64,000 nt of DNA from Sedimenticola thiotaurini (GTDB lineage: Bacteria > Pseudomonadota > Gammaproteobacteria > Chromatiales > Chromatiaceae). Position 1 is the first letter of the stretch, and each line of letters starts with the position of its first letter. Below the pieces are notes generated by a model. That model worked only from the letters and a program-made list of their open reading frames with translations. It ran no database searches and was not told the DNA's origin. Of the stretch, positions 27,321-37,441 are shown in pieces. The stretch lies in assembly GCF_001007875.1 (NCBI RefSeq), contig NZ_CP011412.1:3658001-3722000 (forward strand), given 5' to 3'. The translations under genes and the position numbers were made by a program.

Positions 27321-30300
27321 CGTCGGCCAGCGAGAACGCGCCACCCAGAACCGGCTGGTTAAGTTTTTCCAGCAGGAGCTGGGCTATCGCTATCTGGGCA
27401 ACTGGGAGTACCGGGAGAATAATCGGAACATTGAGCAGGAGATACTCACCGGCTGGCTGCAGCAGCGGGGTGTCGGTGACGCGCTGATTACCCGGGCGAT
27501 CCGCCAGCTGGATGTGGCAGCGGCGCTGGGCGAAGGCAAAAAGCTCTACTACGCCAACAAGGAGGTCTACCGGCTGCTGCGCTATGGGGTCAAGGAGAAG
27601 GAAGGCGCGGGCCATCAGAACGAGACCGTCTGGCTGATTGATTGGAAAAATCTCGAGGCGAACGACTTTGCCATCGCCGAAGAGGTGTCGGTCAAGGGCG
27701 AGAACAAGAAGCGCCCGGATCTGGTGCTCTATGTGAACGGTATCGCCCTGGGCGTGATCGAACTCAAGCGCTCATCGGTCTCAGTATCCGAAGGCATCCG
27801 CCAGAATCTGGATAACCAGAAGAAGGATTTTATCCGCAACTTCTTTACCACCCTGCAGCTGGTGATGGCGGGCAACGACACCCAGGGGCTGCGCTACGGC
27901 ACCATTGAAACGCCGGAGAAGTACTATCTGGAGTGGAAAGAGGACGTTGCCAACCCGTACGAGTACAAGCTGGATTTCCATCTCAGCCGTCTTTGCAGCA
28001 AACAGCGCTTTCTGCAGCTCATCCATGATTTCATCGTTTTCGATGCCGGAGTGAAGAAAACCTGCCGCCATAACCAGTTCTTCGGTATTGAAGCGGCCAA
28101 GAAGTCTGTGGCCAAACGTGAAGGCGGGATTATCTGGCACACCCAGGGTTCCGGCAAGAGTCTGACCATGGTCTGGCTGGCCAAGTGGATTCGCGAGAAT
28201 GTGCAGGACAGCCGGGTCCTTATCGTCACCGACCGCACCGAGCTGGATGAGCAGATAGAAAAGGTGTTTACCGGTGTGGAAGAGGATATCTACCGCACCA
28301 AAAGCGGGGCCGACCTGATCGCTACCCTGAACCAGCCCAACCCCTGGCTGATCTGCTCGCTGGTGCACAAGTTTGGCCGCCAGTCGGAGTCGGAAAATGA
28401 CGCCGCCACCGAGGAATTTATCGCTGAACTGAAAGCTTCTCTGCCCTCGGACTTCCGGGCCAAGGGGGATCTGTTTGTGTTTGTGGATGAGTGTCACCGC
28501 ACCCAGTCCGGCAAGCTGCACGAGGCGATGACGTCCATTCTGCCGGAGGCGATGTTTATCGGCTTTACCGGCACACCGCTGATGAAGAAGGACAAGAAGA
28601 AATCGGTGGAGGTGTTTGGCCCCTATATCCACACCTACAAGTTTGATGAAGCAGTGGCCGATGGCGTGGTGCTGGATCTGCGTTATGAGGCGCGGGATAT
28701 CGACCAGCAGATCACCTCCCAGAAGAAGGTGGATGAGTGGTTCGAAGCCAAAACCCGTGGGCTTTCCCGTTTGGCGAAAACCCAGATCAAGCAGAAGTGG
28801 GGCACCCTGCAGAAGGTGCTCTCCAGCAAGTCCCGGCTGCAGCAGATTGTGAATGATATTCTGCTGGATATGGAAACCAAACCGCGCCTGATGGATGGGC
28901 GCGGCAACGCCATGCTGGTGTGCGCCAGTGTCTATCAGGCCTGCAAGGCCTACGAGATGTTCAGTCAGACCGATCTGGCGGGCAAAGTGGCCATTGTCAC
29001 CAGTTTTCAGCCCACGGCGGCGAGCATCAAGGGGGAAGAGACTGGCGAAGGGCTGACGGAAAAACTGTTCAAATATGACATCTACCGCAAGATGCTGGCG
29101 GATTACTTCGAACAGCCGGAAGACAAGGCTGCCGCCCGGGTGGAAGAGTTCGAGAAAGAGGTAAAAAAACGCTTCGTCGAAGAGCCGGGGCAGATGCGCC
29201 TGCTGATTGTGGTGGACAAGCTGCTGACCGGCTTCGATGCGCCCTCGGCCACCTATCTCTATATCGACAAGCAGATGGCGGATCACAACCTGTTTCAGGC
29301 CATCTGCCGGGTCAACCGGTTGGACGGGGAGGACAAGGAGTACGGCTATGTTGTCGATTACAAGGATCTGTTCCGCTCTCTGGACAAGGCCATCAAGGAC
29401 TACACTCAGGGGGCCTTTGAAGCTTACGACAAGGACGACGTAGCCGGGTTGCTGAAAGACCGGCTGGAACAGGCACGGCAGGATCTGGATGATGCGTTGG
29501 AGGCGGTGCGCGCCCTGTGTGAGCCGGTTAAGGCGCCCCGCAACACTGAAGATTATATCCATCACTTCTGTGGTGAGTCGGGCAACAACCAGGATGCGCT
29601 GAGCGAGAAGGAGGCACTGCGCCTGACCCTCTACCAGCAAGTGGCCAAACTGCTGCGGGCCTTTGCCAATATCGCCAACGAAATGCCCGATGCAGGCTAT
29701 TCACCGAAGGAAACTGACGATATCCGGGTTGAAGTTGCTCACTTCGAGAAGGTGCGTGACGAAGTGAAACTGGCCAGCGGCGATCTGGTGGAGATGAAGC
29801 GTTTTGAGCCTGCCATGCGCCACTTGCTGGATATGTACATTCGTGCCGATGACAGCGAAGTGCTAATGGATTTTGAAGACCTGGGGCTGATCGAGCTGAT
29901 CGTGGAAAAGGGCGGCGACGCAGTTAAGAACCTGCCCGAGGGGCTGCGCACCAACCCTGAAGCCATGGCGGAAGCGATCGAAAACAATGTGCGCAAAACC
30001 ATCGTCGACGAAAACCCGGTCAATCCCAAATACTACGAGCAGATGTCGGTGCTGCTGGACGAGCTGATTGAGCAGCGCCGGCAAAAAGCCATCGAATATC
30101 AGGAATATCTGGAACGCATCCGGGAGCTGGCACGCAAGGTGATTCATCCTGAACAGACCGCTTCAGACTATCCGCCTTCCATGGATACCAGCGCTAAACG
30201 TGCACTCTACGATAACCTTGGTAAAGATGAAGTGCTGGCCACCCGAATTGACGGCGCTATTCGCTACACCAAAAAAGCCGACTGGGTGGGCGACCGGTTC

Positions 30301-30405
30301 AAGGAGCGGGAGATTGCCAACGCCATACGGGAAGAAACCGTCGGCTACGAGGTGGATATCCTGCAGGTGATGGAACTGGCCAGGGCACAGAAAGAGTACC
30401 AATGA
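27313..30405 (+). CDS. hsdR: Type I restriction endonuclease subunit R
   Basis: The 1030-residue motor and nuclease subunit translocates unmethylated DNA and cuts it. The N-terminal PD-(D/E)xK nuclease has RPDLVLYVNG followed by VIELKR (about residues 134-153). The SF2 helicase has Walker A TQGSGKS near 278 and DECHRTQSG near 391. Helicase motif III GFTGTPL and motif VI QAICRVNR are also present. The GTG at 27313 is chosen because AGGAG lies 7 bp upstream; TTG at 27310 is an alternative. It overlaps both the HNH gene before it and the metalloprotease gene after it. Confidence 0.95.
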   Translation: MSNVGQRERATQNRLVKFFQQELGYRYLGNWEYRENNRNIEQEILTGWLQQRGVGDALITRAIRQLDVAAALGEGKKLYYANKEVYRLLRYGVKEKEGAGHQNETVWLIDWKNLEANDFAIAEEVSVKGENKKRPDLVLYVNGIALGVIELKRSSVSVSEGIRQNLDNQKKDFIRNFFTTLQLVMAGNDTQGLRYGTIETPEKYYLEWKEDVANPYEYKLDFHLSRLCSKQRFLQLIHDFIVFDAGVKKTCRHNQFFGIEAAKKSVAKREGGIIWHTQGSGKSLTMVWLAKWIRENVQDSRVLIVTDRTELDEQIEKVFTGVEEDIYRTKSGADLIATLNQPNPWLICSLVHKFGRQSESENDAATEEFIAELKASLPSDFRAKGDLFVFVDECHRTQSGKLHEAMTSILPEAMFIGFTGTPLMKKDKKKSVEVFGPYIHTYKFDEAVADGVVLDLRYEARDIDQQITSQKKVDEWFEAKTRGLSRLAKTQIKQKWGTLQKVLSSKSRLQQIVNDILLDMETKPRLMDGRGNAMLVCASVYQACKAYEMFSQTDLAGKVAIVTSFQPTAASIKGEETGEGLTEKLFKYDIYRKMLADYFEQPEDKAAARVEEFEKEVKKRFVEEPGQMRLLIVVDKLLTGFDAPSATYLYIDKQMADHNLFQAICRVNRLDGEDKEYGYVVDYKDLFRSLDKAIKDYTQGAFEAYDKDDVAGLLKDRLEQARQDLDDALEAVRALCEPVKAPRNTEDYIHHFCGESGNNQDALSEKEALRLTLYQQVAKLLRAFANIANEMPDAGYSPKETDDIRVEVAHFEKVRDEVKLASGDLVEMKRFEPAMRHLLDMYIRADDSEVLMDFEDLGLIELIVEKGGDAVKNLPEGLRTNPEAMAEAIENNVRKTIVDENPVNPKYYEQMSVLLDELIEQRRQKAIEYQEYLERIRELARKVIHPEQTASDYPPSMDTSAKRALYDNLGKDEVLATRIDGAIRYTKKADWVGDRFKEREIANAIREETVGYEVDILQVMELARAQKEYQ

Positions 30406-31118
30406 TGGCAACCATAGAGATCGGCTCCATCCCCATGCAGCTGAACCGCAAGGCGATCAAGCATCTGCATATCAGCGTCCTGCCGCCGGATGGCCGGGTG
30501 CGGATTTCAGCACCGAAGAGCATGAGCGATACGGCCATCCGTATGGCTGTGATCAGTCGTATCCCCTGGATCAAAAGACAGCAGCGTGATTTTGCCAAAC
30601 AGCCCCGCCAATCCGCACGAGAAATGGTGAGTGGTGAATGTCACTATCTCTGGGGCAGACGCTATCGCCTCGATGTAATAGAGCGAACCGGAAAGCATGA
30701 GATAAAGACTGCTCCTGGCAGACTGCGGCTTTATGTGAGGCCGGGGGCTTCCGTTCAAAATAGAGAGCTGGTTCTGAATGAATTTTATCGACAACAACTC
30801 AAGGACCGGATTCCTGAACTTTTCAATCACTGGCAAACCAAAATAGGGGTTAATGCTGCCGAATGGGGTGTCAAGAGTATGAAAACCAAATGGGGAAGCT
30901 GTAATGCCCAGGCAAAACGCATTTGGTTAAATTTGGAACTGGCCAAGAAGCCCCCTGAATGCCTGGAGTACATACTGGTACATGAACTCGTTCATCTGTT
31001 GGAACGCAGACATAATGAGCGCTTTAAAGCCAGCATGGACAGGTTTCTTCCTGACTGGCGGGAGCGTAGAGATTTGTTGAATCGCATGCCGCTTGCATAC
31101 ACTCATTGGGCCTATTAA
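30402..31118 (+). CDS. YgjP-like (SprT/M48-type) zinc metallopeptidase
   Basis: The 238-residue protein has the YgjP/DUF45 signature: TKWGSCNAQAKRIWLNLEL, then the zinc-binding VHELVHLLERRHNERF, where HExxH is read as HELVH and the third ligand is the H of RRHN. The N-terminal half is beta-rich (MQLNRKAIKHLHISVLPPDGRVRISAP). YgjP-like genes often sit beside type I hsdR genes, but their role is undefined. Here the gene overlaps hsdR by 4 bp (ATGA), so it is translated with it. A role in controlling the restriction complex by proteolysis is speculation. Confidence 0.88.
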   Translation: MMATIEIGSIPMQLNRKAIKHLHISVLPPDGRVRISAPKSMSDTAIRMAVISRIPWIKRQQRDFAKQPRQSAREMVSGECHYLWGRRYRLDVIERTGKHEIKTAPGRLRLYVRPGASVQNRELVLNEFYRQQLKDRIPELFNHWQTKIGVNAAEWGVKSMKTKWGSCNAQAKRIWLNLELAKKPPECLEYILVHELVHLLERRHNERFKASMDRFLPDWRERRDLLNRMPLAYTHWAY

Positions 31119-31364
31119 GGGCCTGGGCAGATAGACGCGTCCGGAGATGGGTTTCTCCGAACTGCTTGATCCAGATATCAAAAAAGATATTTTTATCGGC
31201 CTGCGTTCAAGGTGAACAGCTGGACGCCCTGGATAGGGGGGTGGAATTCGGGCTGCATGGCCAAATTTGTTTGGCATCTGATCTGGCCAGGATTATGCTA
31301 GATAGCAGTATTTGTAATTCTTCAGGGAATTATTCTCCCGCTAAGCCCGGAACGGGTAATTGAA

Positions 31365-31958
31365 ATGTCTATGAAAAAATTTGCTCTACTCCTGGTAATG
31401 CCGTTGACTCTGCTGGTTGGCAGCTATTCGGTTCAGGCCACCGATACTTTCAAGGCCCGCAAAGGCGAGCAGGGTTTTTACGGACCCCATGAGACCTACA
31501 ATCCCAATGTGGAGGAGTACACCTGGGTGGAGAAAAACGCCAAGCTGCCTCCCTTTCCGGAAGATGACAACCTGATCGAGTTTGAGGTCAACAGTGCCAA
31601 TCCCAGGTTCCGCTATTTTATCGATGCCAAATCGGTCAGCTATACCAAGGAGGATGGGGTGGTACGCTATACGGTGGTGGTCCGGTCCCGCAGCGGCGCC
31701 AACAACGTTGCGTTCGAGGGGATGCGCTGCTCCACAAAGGAGTACAAAACCTACGCCTTTGGCAATGGTAAGGGCGAGTTCGTGCAACCCCGACGGTCCG
31801 AATGGCGGCCGATAATAAAAAACGTCAACACGCTTTACCGGGATAATCTGGCGGATTTCTACTTTTGTAATCCGAATATTGTCAATGTCACCGCAGAGCG
31901 CATAGTGCGGGAGCTGAAGTACCCCACTACAGAGGCCCGGGAACTCGGTTTACATTAA
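31365..31958 (+). CDS. CNP1-like family secreted protein
   Basis: The 197-residue protein has an N-terminal signal peptide (KKFALLLVMPLTLLVGSYSVQA). The mature domain matches the CNP1-like family found in beta- and gammaproteobacteria, through LPPFPEDDNLIEFEV, YFIDAKSVSY and RYTVVVRSRSGANNV. Two cysteines (MRCSTKEY and YFCNPN) could form a disulfide. Function is unknown; export to the periplasm is predicted. It stands alone between the restriction-modification island and a convergent transporter gene. No clear Shine-Dalgarno sequence is seen; the ATG at 31371 is a possible alternative start. Confidence 0.8.
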   Translation: MSMKKFALLLVMPLTLLVGSYSVQATDTFKARKGEQGFYGPHETYNPNVEEYTWVEKNAKLPPFPEDDNLIEFEVNSANPRFRYFIDAKSVSYTKEDGVVRYTVVVRSRSGANNVAFEGMRCSTKEYKTYAFGNGKGEFVQPRRSEWRPIIKNVNTLYRDNLADFYFCNPNIVNVTAERIVRELKYPTTEARELGLH

Positions 31959-31982
31959 CAGCCGGAAAGGTCTTGGCCACTC

Positions 31983-33278
31983 TCAAACGCCGGCATAGAG
32001 GGTGAGTGCCACAGTGGCACCCGCCAGCATCACCAGGGCGAAGCCCCCGTTCATGCGTAACATCGTCAGTGCATTCACCTGATAGCGCCCCTGGATAGTC
32101 AGCTGCAATCCCGATAAAGGTGAAGCGCAGACCCCGATCGCCCAGGTCATGAGAAAGGTGATGCCGAGCAGATTGGGATCGACCCCCAGAGGGGCTAGAA
32201 CACCACCGGCGGTAGCGATGCTGATCACCGGATGGATGCCGATTACCGACACCGTGACCATCGCCAGCAACAGCAGGCTGGCCTCGGCGGCCCCGAACTG
32301 TTGCAGATCCAGTGCCAGGTGACTGGCCTGGATAGCGCTGGCGATGCCGGTGGCCAGTACCCCGGCTGCGAGAAACAACAGTAACTCCCCGGACATGCGC
32401 GGTAGCCCGATGCGGATATGTTGAGCGTAGGCGTCAATCCCTGTGCGGCCGTGCCGCAGTACCAGTATCAGCAGGGTGGTGGACAGGGACAGGGCACAGA
32501 TCAGGGTGAGAATGGGGATGGCTGGCCAGGCGTGATGCAGCAGCATCAGCATGAGCGCCAGTAGACCCGGAATCCACAGTGTGCCGAAACGCATCGGATA
32601 ACCATGGAACTGCCCGGCCCGGCCGTGACGGGTCAGTTCCCAGCCGGTCAGCAGCAGTCCCAGCATGGCCACCGGAAAGCCCACCAGGGAGAGCGTGGTC
32701 AGTTGTGCGCCCGGGGCGTTGGAGAGCGCCACACCCATGGCGGCGAAGAACGGTGACCAGTTGGCCGCCATGGCGAAGCCCCGCGATAACACACAGGCCT
32801 GCAGGCTGGTCATGGGACGGTTGGCGGAGAGCCGGTCGCCAATGATCACCACCGATGACATGTTGATCACGGAACCGAGAAAATGTACCCCGAACAGGGT
32901 GCGCCACAGGGGTCTGCTGCCCTGGGGCAGCGCCTCGTCACAAATGGCCGGTTGGGTCACCAAGCGCAGAAAACTGACCGAGGCGAGCATGGCCAGCATC
33001 GCCTGGTTGGTACTGAACACCTTCTCCACCGGGATCTCCGCCCCGTTGAAAACACCCCAGAGCAGCCCGCCGCCACCCACCAGCAGCATGGCGATCACCT
33101 GAATACGTTGAATCAGCTTGACCGTGGTGACCAGCAGCAGGGCGGCCAGCCAACCCAGTCCGCCGGCCGGATAGGCGGGAAATTCTCCGTACAAGCCATG
33201 CAGGATGGAGAGCAGCACCATCAGGAACAGCAGTAACCCGGCCAGTTTTTCCGTGACCGATTGATGAAATTGTTTCAA
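31983..33278 (-). CDS. Polytopic membrane transporter of unknown substrate
   Basis: The 431-residue protein is hydrophobic throughout, with about 11-12 membrane helices. Two segments rich in small residues and proline (MAANWSPFFAAMGVAL and GIHPVISIATAGGVLAPLGV) lie in equivalent halves, as in ion-transporter (DcuC or tricarboxylate-type) permeases with re-entrant hairpins. I do not recognise a specific family or substrate. The start is a TTG at 33278, with AGGAG 10 bp upstream; no in-frame ATG gives a full-length first helix. The gene converges on the CNP1-like gene, 24 bp apart. Confidence 0.7.
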   Translation of the reverse strand: MKQFHQSVTEKLAGLLLFLMVLLSILHGLYGEFPAYPAGGLGWLAALLLVTTVKLIQRIQVIAMLLVGGGGLLWGVFNGAEIPVEKVFSTNQAMLAMLASVSFLRLVTQPAICDEALPQGSRPLWRTLFGVHFLGSVINMSSVVIIGDRLSANRPMTSLQACVLSRGFAMAANWSPFFAAMGVALSNAPGAQLTTLSLVGFPVAMLGLLLTGWELTRHGRAGQFHGYPMRFGTLWIPGLLALMLMLLHHAWPAIPILTLICALSLSTTLLILVLRHGRTGIDAYAQHIRIGLPRMSGELLLFLAAGVLATGIASAIQASHLALDLQQFGAAEASLLLLAMVTVSVIGIHPVISIATAGGVLAPLGVDPNLLGITFLMTWAIGVCASPLSGLQLTIQGRYQVNALTMLRMNGGFALVMLAGATVALTLYAGV

Positions 33279-33512
33279 GGATCAAGAGCTCCTGCCCGTC
33301 GGCGGGGTTGCAGCTTACTGGAGATGTGGCGCCGCCCGCGTGATTCCAGGGGAGTGGTTGATCGTTTGGGTGGTTCCGGCCGCGCAATTTTAGCGCCCCG
33401 ATGATAACCGATCCAGGGGGACAATCGGCACGTTTTGTGTGGATTACCCGCCTTGACACTTCCCCTGGCAGGGACCATCCTTAAATTCAGTATTAAGGTT
33501 AAGGAAGAGATG

Positions 33513-34181
33513 ATGAGTTCGGAATCGTGGGTATCGGAATACAGCCTGGGTGAAGAGATTGCCCATGCCGTCACCCATGGTATCGGTGCCGCCCTCAGTA
33601 TTGCAGGGCTGGCGGTGTTGGTCGCGTTCTCTGCGCTGTATGGCAATGTCTGGCATATCACCAGCAGCAGTATCTATGGTGCCACCCTGATTCTCTGTTA
33701 CACCGCCTCGACGCTTTACCACAGTATTCCCCACCCCCGGGCCAAGCGGATTCTGCGCCAGATCGATCACGCCTCTATTTTCCTGTTGATTGCTGGCACC
33801 TATACCCCGTTTGCCCTGGTCAGCCTGCGGGATAGCTGGGGCTGGTGGCTGTTCGGCGGGGTCTGGGGTATCGCGCTGTTCGGCATGATTTTCGAGCTCT
33901 TTACCGAGCAGCGCTACAAGAAGGCCTCCCTCGCCCTCTACCTGGGCATGGGCTGGCTGGCGGTGGCAACCATCAAACCGATGCTGGACAGTATCGGAAT
34001 GGGTGGCCTGACCCTACTGCTGATCGGCGGTCTGTTTTACTCCCTGGGCGTGATTTTCTATGTCTGGGACCGGCTCTCCTACAACCATGCGGTGTGGCAT
34101 CTGTTTGTCCTGGCGGGCAGTGCCTTCCACTTCTTCGCCATACTGTTCTATGTCATACCCGACGGCCACTGGCTGACCTGA
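33513..34181 (+). CDS. Hemolysin III (HlyIII/PAQR)-family membrane protein
   Basis: The 222-residue protein has seven predicted membrane helices and the family signature: GEEIAHAVTHGIGAAL at the N terminus, CYTASTLYHSIPHPRAKRILRQIDHASIFLLIAGTYTP in the middle (S, H and D residues of the metal site) and NHAVWHLFVLAGSAFHF at the end (H residues). Family members are putative zinc-dependent hydrolases related to adiponectin receptors. The AAGGAAGAG upstream fits the ATG at 33513 better than the adjacent ATG at 33510. It precedes parC by 137 bp. Confidence 0.88.
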   Translation: MSSESWVSEYSLGEEIAHAVTHGIGAALSIAGLAVLVAFSALYGNVWHITSSSIYGATLILCYTASTLYHSIPHPRAKRILRQIDHASIFLLIAGTYTPFALVSLRDSWGWWLFGGVWGIALFGMIFELFTEQRYKKASLALYLGMGWLAVATIKPMLDSIGMGGLTLLLIGGLFYSLGVIFYVWDRLSYNHAVWHLFVLAGSAFHFFAILFYVIPDGHWLT

Positions 34182-34318
34182 CCGCAGCGGTTCTTCCCGT
34201 ACCCCCACTTTGCCGCTGTAACTCCCAAGTTCTGCAGACTCCCTGTGACATCTGCCGGCGCTTTTCGTATGATCCCCCCTCCACGAGTGGCCTCCAGCAA
34301 GCGATCTGACAGGGTGAT

Positions 34319-36571
34319 ATGAGTAGCGGAATCGACCAGAGTATTGAAGGCATCGAGCAGATGCCGTTGCGAGAGTTTACCGAGAAGGCGTATCTGGATT
34401 ACTCCATGTACGTGATTCTCGACCGGGCACTGCCCTTTATAGGGGACGGGTTGAAGCCGGTGCAGCGGCGGATTATCTACGCCATGTCGGAGCTGGGCCT
34501 GTCGGCCAGCTCCAAGCACAAGAAATCGGCCCGTACCGTGGGTGACGTGCTGGGTAAGTTCCATCCGCACGGGGATTCTGCCTGCTATGAAGCCATGGTG
34601 CTGATGGCCCAGTCGTTCTCCTACCGCTACACCCTGGTGGATGGCCAGGGCAACTGGGGTTCGGCGGATGATCCCAAGTCCTTCGCCGCCATGCGTTATA
34701 CCGAGGCCCGTCTGACGCCCTATGCCCAGGTGCTGCTCTCTGAACTGGGCAAGGGGACGGTGGATTGGGTGCCCAACTTCGACGGCACCCTGAAAGAGCC
34801 CTCCATGCTGCCGGCGCGGCTGCCCAATCTGCTGCTGAATGGTACCACCGGCATCGCGGTGGGCATGGCGACCGATGTGCCACCGCACAACCTGCGGGAA
34901 GTGGCCAGCGCCTGTATCCGGCTGCTGGAGAGCCCGAAAAGCACCCTGGAAGATCTGTGCGAGCACATTCAGGGTCCGGACTATCCCACCGAGGCTGAGA
35001 TCATCACTCCCCGTGACGAGTTGCTCAAGGTCTATCGGACCGGCGGCGGCAGCATCCGCATGCGTGCCCGCTATGTCCGGGAACAGGGCGACGTGGTGAT
35101 CACCGCACTGCCGCACCAGGTTTCGGGAGCCAAAGTGCTGGAGCAGATAGCCCAGCAGATGCAGGCCAAGAAACTGCCGATGGTGGAGGATCTGCGGGAT
35201 GAGTCGGATCATGAGAATCCGACCCGGCTGGTAATCGTGCCCCGCTCCAACCGGGTCGATGTGGAGCGGCTGATGTCCCATCTGTTCGCCAGCACCGATC
35301 TGGAGCGCACCTACCGGGTCAACATGAACGTTATCGGCCTGGATGGTAAACCCCAGGTGAAGGATCTGCTGGGTCTGCTCAAGGAGTGGCTGGCATTCCG
35401 ATTCGAGACAGTACGGCGTCGCCTGGAGTATCGTCTCGGCAAAGTACGGGACCGGTTGCACCTGCTGGATGGCCTGCTGATCGCCTTCCTTAACCTGGAC
35501 GAGGTGATCCGCATCATCCGCAGCGAGGATGAACCGAGACCGGTGCTGATGCAGCGATTTGAGCTGAGCGAGTTGCAGGCCGATTACATCCTGGACACCA
35601 AGCTGCGACAGCTGGCCCGCCTGGAGGAGATGAAGATCCGTGGCGAGCAGGATGAGCTGACCAAGGAGCGGGAGTGGCTGGAGAAGACGCTCGGTTCCAA
35701 ACAGCGCATGACCACCCTGATCCGCAAGGAGATCCAGGCCGATGCGGAGAAGTACGGGGATGAGCGGCGTTCGCCCATCGTGGAGCGGGAGGCGGCGGAG
35801 GCGCTGGCCGAGACCGACCTGACCCCCAGTGAACCGGTTACCGTGGTGTTGTCGGAAAAGGGTTGGGCGCGCACCGCCAAGGGACATGATATCGACCCGA
35901 CCAGTCTCAGCTACAAGGCGGGAGACAGGTATCTGGATTCGGCCCGACTGCGCAGCAACCAGGCGGCGGTGTTTATCGATTCCACCGGGCGCAGTTACTC
36001 GGTGCCGGCCCACACCCTGCCATCCGCCCGCAGCCAGGGTGAGCCCCTGACCGGGCGTTTGGCCCCTGCCAGTGGGGCCACCTTCAGCGTGGTGTTGGGG
36101 GGTGACCCGGAACAGTGGTATCTGGTCGCTTCCGATGCCGGCTACGGTTTCCTGGTGCAGCTGAAAGATCTGCATGCCAAGAACAAGGCGGGCAAGGCGC
36201 TGCTGACCCTGCCGAAAGGGGCCCGGGTGCTCCATCCGGTGGCGGTGACCGACCGGGAGCGGGATCGGGTGGTGGCGATCAGCAACGAGGGCCGTATGCT
36301 CACTTTCCCGGTCTCTGAACTGCCGGCCCTGAGCCGTGGCAAGGGCAACAAGATTATCGGTATCCCGGCCAAGCGGGTGGAGGATCGTATAGAGTTTGTG
36401 GTGGCCGTGGCCTGCGTGCCCGAGGATGGCAAGCTGATCGCCCACTCCGGCAAACGGCACATTTCATTGAAACTGGCCGACCTGGAGCACTACCAGGGTG
36501 AGCGGGGTCGCCGGGGCAGCAAGCTGCCACGGGGTTTCCAGAAGGTGGACCGGGTCGAGGTGGAGCGGTAG
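34319..36571 (+). CDS. parC: DNA topoisomerase IV subunit A
   Basis: The 750-residue DNA-cleaving subunit pairs with ParE. The quinolone-resistance region reads [13 protein letters not shown], with the wild-type Ser and Glu, near residues 82-92. The catalytic tyrosine is in [11 protein letters not shown] near 122. The C-terminal half holds the beta-pinwheel repeats. The length matches E. coli ParC (752) and is shorter than GyrA. The ATG at 34319 follows AGGG. It is separated from parE by the restriction-modification island and four other genes. Confidence 0.96.
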   Translation: MSSGIDQSIEGIEQMPLREFTEKAYLDYSMYVILDRALPFIGDGLKPVQRRIIYAMSELGLSASSKHKKSARTVGDVLGKFHPHGDSACYEAMVLMAQSFSYRYTLVDGQGNWGSADDPKSFAAMRYTEARLTPYAQVLLSELGKGTVDWVPNFDGTLKEPSMLPARLPNLLLNGTTGIAVGMATDVPPHNLREVASACIRLLESPKSTLEDLCEHIQGPDYPTEAEIITPRDELLKVYRTGGGSIRMRARYVREQGDVVITALPHQVSGAKVLEQIAQQMQAKKLPMVEDLRDESDHENPTRLVIVPRSNRVDVERLMSHLFASTDLERTYRVNMNVIGLDGKPQVKDLLGLLKEWLAFRFETVRRRLEYRLGKVRDRLHLLDGLLIAFLNLDEVIRIIRSEDEPRPVLMQRFELSELQADYILDTKLRQLARLEEMKIRGEQDELTKEREWLEKTLGSKQRMTTLIRKEIQADAEKYGDERRSPIVEREAAEALAETDLTPSEPVTVVLSEKGWARTAKGHDIDPTSLSYKAGDRYLDSARLRSNQAAVFIDSTGRSYSVPAHTLPSARSQGEPLTGRLAPASGATFSVVLGGDPEQWYLVASDAGYGFLVQLKDLHAKNKAGKALLTLPKGARVLHPVAVTDRERDRVVAISNEGRMLTFPVSELPALSRGKGNKIIGIPAKRVEDRIEFVVAVACVPEDGKLIAHSGKRHISLKLADLEHYQGERGRRGSKLPRGFQKVDRVEVER

Positions 36572-36608
36572 CTTTCCAGCCGTCGATACCGGCCGGCTTA
36601 AATGCTGC

Positions 36609-37013
36609 TTAGTCCGGTGTATGTCCGGGCCGTTCAGGCCCGGACGATGACTCAAACCGTTCCTCCAGCACCCGATCGATCTCATCCTGCAGGGTGCGCT
36701 CCAGGTCGGCACGAAACCGTGCGATCACCGATTCAGCAACCTGTTCAGCGGTTTCCAGCAGGGCGGTGCGCAACTGTTCCCGCAGCGCCTCCTGATCCGC
36801 TGCCTGCGCAGTGGGTGCGGTATCTCCGCTGTCCGGGTCGGCTGCAAACAGGGGCAGATCGGGCTGATTCGGGTCACTCTCGTCGGTCAACCCCAACTCG
36901 GTTGGTGCCACCACTTCATTGAGGATCGGTATCCCCTCCTGGTCCAGCGGCAGTGGTCCCTGCGGAGCTGTTGTCCCCTGCTGTTCCGGTTTGAAAGGCC
37001 AGTTGAACTTCAT
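36609..37013 (-). CDS. Hypothetical acidic protein downstream of holC
   Basis: The 134-residue protein is soluble, with no signal peptide. The first half is proline- and aspartate-rich and probably disordered. Residues about 72-118 form a charged amphipathic helix (EALREQLRTALLETAEQVAESVIARF, LQDEIDRVLEERF). It starts 2 bp after holC, in the position often held by valS in other gammaproteobacteria, so it is part of the pepA-holC unit. I do not recognise the family. A binding partner in DNA polymerase III or valyl-tRNA synthetase biology is possible only by position. Confidence 0.7.
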   Translation of the reverse strand: MKFNWPFKPEQQGTTAPQGPLPLDQEGIPILNEVVAPTELGLTDESDPNQPDLPLFAADPDSGDTAPTAQAADQEALREQLRTALLETAEQVAESVIARFRADLERTLQDEIDRVLEERFESSSGPERPGHTPD

Positions 37014-37015
37014 CG

Positions 37016-37441
37016 TCAGAGATTGTGTGTGTTGAGGGTGTAGCCGCGATCCCGGTAGGTCCGGTAACGGTCACGTCCGGCGGCCCGTATCGCCGGGTCT
37101 TTGTCAATCAGTTCGGCCAGACGGGAAAAACGGCTGAAGAACGGCGGAACATCGGTGGCCAGGTTGACCAGCACATCGTGCTCGTCACCGGCCTGTTCAC
37201 CGTGGCCGATCAGCACCGGGGTGAGACTCTGGTCGCTCTCACTGATCAGGCCATGGGGGATAAAGCTGTCCTCCCGATGGGTCCATAGCAGTTTGTCCAG
37301 GTGTCTCGATTCCGCATCCGAGTTGGTATGCAGATAGACCCGGTGTCCCTGCTGCCACGCCTTGTCCGCCAGTCGGCAGGCGAGCTGGTAGCGGTCGCCG
37401 GCCGACTGGTCTCCCAGAATATAGAAATCGACCTGGGTCAT
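37016..37441 (-). CDS. holC: DNA polymerase III subunit chi
   Basis: The 141-residue clamp-loader accessory protein links the clamp loader to SSB with psi. The N-terminal VDFYILGDQSAGDRYQLACRLADKAWQQGHRVYLH pattern and LLWTHREDSFIPHGL are typical of HolC. Its ATG overlaps the pepA stop (ATGA), the conserved pepA-holC arrangement. Confidence 0.92.
   Translation of the reverse strand: MTQVDFYILGDQSAGDRYQLACRLADKAWQQGHRVYLHTNSDAESRHLDKLLWTHREDSFIPHGLISESDQSLTPVLIGHGEQAGDEHDVLVNLATDVPPFFSRFSRLAELIDKDPAIRAAGRDRYRTYRDRGYTLNTHNL

Noticed and set aside
31171-31197. Possible terminator ATATC-A6-GATAT-TTTT after the RM operon
   Set aside because: The stem is only 5 bp and AT-rich. It is too weak to call a terminator from sequence alone.
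31106-31363. Frame after the YgjP-like gene
   Set aside because: It overlaps the end of the metalloprotease gene, has no domain signature, and its composition looks like non-coding DNA.
19593-31364. Att-site direct repeats bounding the restriction-modification island
   Set aside because: I compared the flanks (19593-19824 and 31119-31364) by eye and saw no convincing direct or inverted repeat, and there is no integrase or transposase.
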